Shown here: positions 63,821 to 64,000 of the stretch, one piece after another | How positions within the stretch are numbered: the stretch's first letter is position 1 | Layout of the letters: every line of letters begins with the position of its first letter | NCBI GenBank assembly: GCA_009823395.1 | Contig: CM020513.1 | Coordinates: forward strand, 15,613,001 to 15,677,000 | DNA from: Thamnaconus septentrionalis | Taxonomy: Eukaryota; Chordata; Actinopteri; Tetraodontiformes; Monacanthidae | Length of the DNA stretch: 64,000 nucleotides | Direction: 5' to 3' | Program-made: the position numbers and the translations under genes | The notes under the pieces: model-generated | What the model was told of the DNA's origin: nothing | Database searches by the model: none | What the model saw: the letters and a program-made list of their open reading frames with translations, nothing else

Positions 63821-64000
63821 GTGAGGGCTTGAATAGCTGCAATATCAAGGCAGGCAACAGCACTGAGTACTGCATGTAATGCTATATCTAGCAATAAATC
63901 GTTTTGTAGCCACGTGCTTGGAGAGAAATGGGTCTCATATTGCAGATGCTAGTCGTGGCTTTACTGTGATGGCTATCAAGTGGTAAAGCTTTAAAATAAG

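Larger units (their letters stand above)
61230..64000. other. Gene-free right end of window
   Basis: No coding exon was recognised. The stretch holds a (GA)-rich tract near 62,013-62,058, an A run at 62,442-62,463, T runs and a doubtful old repeat near 63,735-63,820. It could be the first intron of the putative plus-strand gene starting near 61,000. Confidence 0.5.

Noticed and set aside
1..64000. CACAGTG heptamers that could be recombination signals
   Set aside because: The heptamer occurs by chance in 64 kb. I did not verify any copy followed at 12 or 23 bp by a convincing nonamer.
1..64000. CRISPR arrays, operons, insertion sequences, integrated viruses
   Set aside because: The window is vertebrate chromosomal DNA with spliced genes. 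No spaced direct-repeat array and no intact viral or transposase frame was seen.

Overview
This is vertebrate nuclear DNA, almost certainly from a teleost fish. The evidence is a tail-to-tail rag2/rag1 pair, a rag1 coding region split by two introns (tetrapod RAG1 coding sequence is uninterrupted), protein matches to vertebrate families, abundant (CA)n repeats and decayed fish-type interspersed repeats. The species cannot be named from the window alone. Nothing prokaryotic or viral was seen.

Layout. 1-27,100: about 27 kb with no supportable gene. It holds microsatellites, a decayed fish repeat (5,166-5,330), an inverted-repeat pair (about 2,990-3,465), a diverged ~107-bp element present twice (10,863 and 14,362), and long TAATTA-rich non-coding sequence that may contain enhancers. 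27,116-29,556: rag2 on +, with a predicted non-coding first exon and one complete coding exon (530 aa). 29,557-31,976: AT-rich spacer with one short exon-like segment on -. 31,977-37,370: rag1 on -, with a predicted non-coding first exon and three coding exons (1,070 aa, all catalytic and zinc residues present). 37,400-46,970: no supportable gene. 46,978-50,821: a four-transmembrane claudin/PMP22-like gene on - (229 aa). 51,733-59,495: an ACCS-type aminotransferase gene on -, 15 coding exons, whose first two exons encode a Myb/SANT-like DNA-binding domain and linker joined in frame to the PLP enzyme (962 aa). 59,500-61,225: CpG-rich divergent promoter region with a possible + strand first exon. 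The remainder has no recognised gene.

How the genes relate. rag1 and rag2 encode the two subunits of the V(D)J recombinase and both look fully functional. The aminotransferase and the claudin-like gene are neighbours, not evident partners. The most unusual object is the Myb/SANT-aminotransferase fusion: every exon junction I derived keeps frame, and the residues needed for PLP chemistry are retained.

Coding exon boundaries were worked out by hand from splice consensus, reading-frame continuity and family knowledge. No alignment or search was run.
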